The translations under genes and the position numbers were made by a program. Below the pieces are notes generated by a model. That model had not been told where the DNA came from. It saw only the letters and a list, made by a program, of their open reading frames with translations, and did not search any database. Positions 47,154 through 47,306 of a stretch of DNA of 47,306 nucleotides are shown piece by piece. Origin of the DNA: Fodinicola feengrottensis (GTDB lineage: Bacteria > Actinomycetota > Actinomycetes > Mycobacteriales > HKI-0501); assembly GCF_010993775.1 (NCBI RefSeq), contig NZ_WOTO01000069.1:1-47306 (forward strand). The letters run 5' to 3'. Every line of letters starts with the position of its first letter. The first letter of the stretch is position 1.

Positions 47154-47306
47154 CACCTTTCACCCACAGTCGGCCAACTCCGACGGCACCCAGGCCCTGT
47201 CCCCACCCCGTGCGGACCCGGCACCTTCACACCCAAGTCGGTCAACTTAGACGGGACCCCCCCCGCTGTCCCCGACCCCCGTGCGGACCCTTCACCTTCA
47301 CACCCA
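47154..47306. repeat. Tandem repeats of about 70 bp at the window end
   Basis: Three units begin at about 47154, 47222 and 47293 with CACCTTTCAC or CACCTTCACACCCA. They share AGTCGG-CAACT, GACGG-ACCC, CTGTCCCC and CCCCGTGCGGACC. The third unit runs out of the window, so the array may be longer. It lies just after the conservon and could act as a terminator region, or be a variable repeat with no function. Confidence 0.6.

Noticed and set aside
47154..47306. Possible CRISPR-like or integron-type array
   Set aside because: The whole ~70-bp unit is repeated with scattered differences rather than constant repeats with unique spacers. There is no integrase or cas gene.

Overview
This is high-GC actinobacterial DNA. 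The evidence is a mycothiol S-conjugate amidase (mca), a four-gene 'conservon' (histidine kinase, roadblock, DUF742 and small GTPase), a DUF222/HNH nuclease, frequent GTG starts, and plasmid-type DUF2637 and Replic_Relax genes. I cannot name the genus from the sequence alone.

Layout. Positions 1-9,450 look like an accessory element. They hold the tail of an off-window gene, about 1.65 kb without a convincing gene, then a tightly coupled plus-strand cluster at 1756-4679 (small ORF, DUF2637 membrane protein, hypothetical, Replic_Relax protein, small hydrophilic protein). Minus-strand genes follow: an unknown protein, a duplicated Cys-rich mini-protein, a GNAT-like protein, and a large serine recombinase at 7825-9443 beside ilvA. 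From 9.6 kb onward the content looks chromosomal: ilvA; a two-component pair; a secreted GH35 beta-galactosidase; two alpha/beta hydrolases; a LigD-type phosphoesterase; a lipoprotein transpeptidase; carbonic anhydrase, greA and mca; a GGDEF/EAL protein; a repeat-packed 1.1-kb gap; a glycogen-debranching family enzyme; an MFS transporter; hydrolase, VOC and AraC genes; a secreted PI-PLC-like protein; an Imm-5-like protein and an HNH nuclease; a DUF255 protein; an acetate-type symporter with DUF485; and the conservon.

Reading caveat. More than half of the recognisable genes are broken by small frameshifts, including housekeeping genes such as ilvA. Where I could reconstruct the expected protein, most breaks are a gain or loss of one base in a homopolymer run. 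I therefore read most of them as consensus errors rather than decay, and I annotate each gene across its full span, noting where the frame changes.

The most interesting non-coding structures are: a perfect loopless 48-bp palindrome that carries the stop codons of two convergent genes (10815-10862); an alternating CCAAC/GTTGG array between the two-component operon and a divergent membrane-protein gene (11102-11134); and a nest of large inverted repeats at 27.3-28.3 kb, including two oppositely oriented copies of one ~130-bp palindromic unit.
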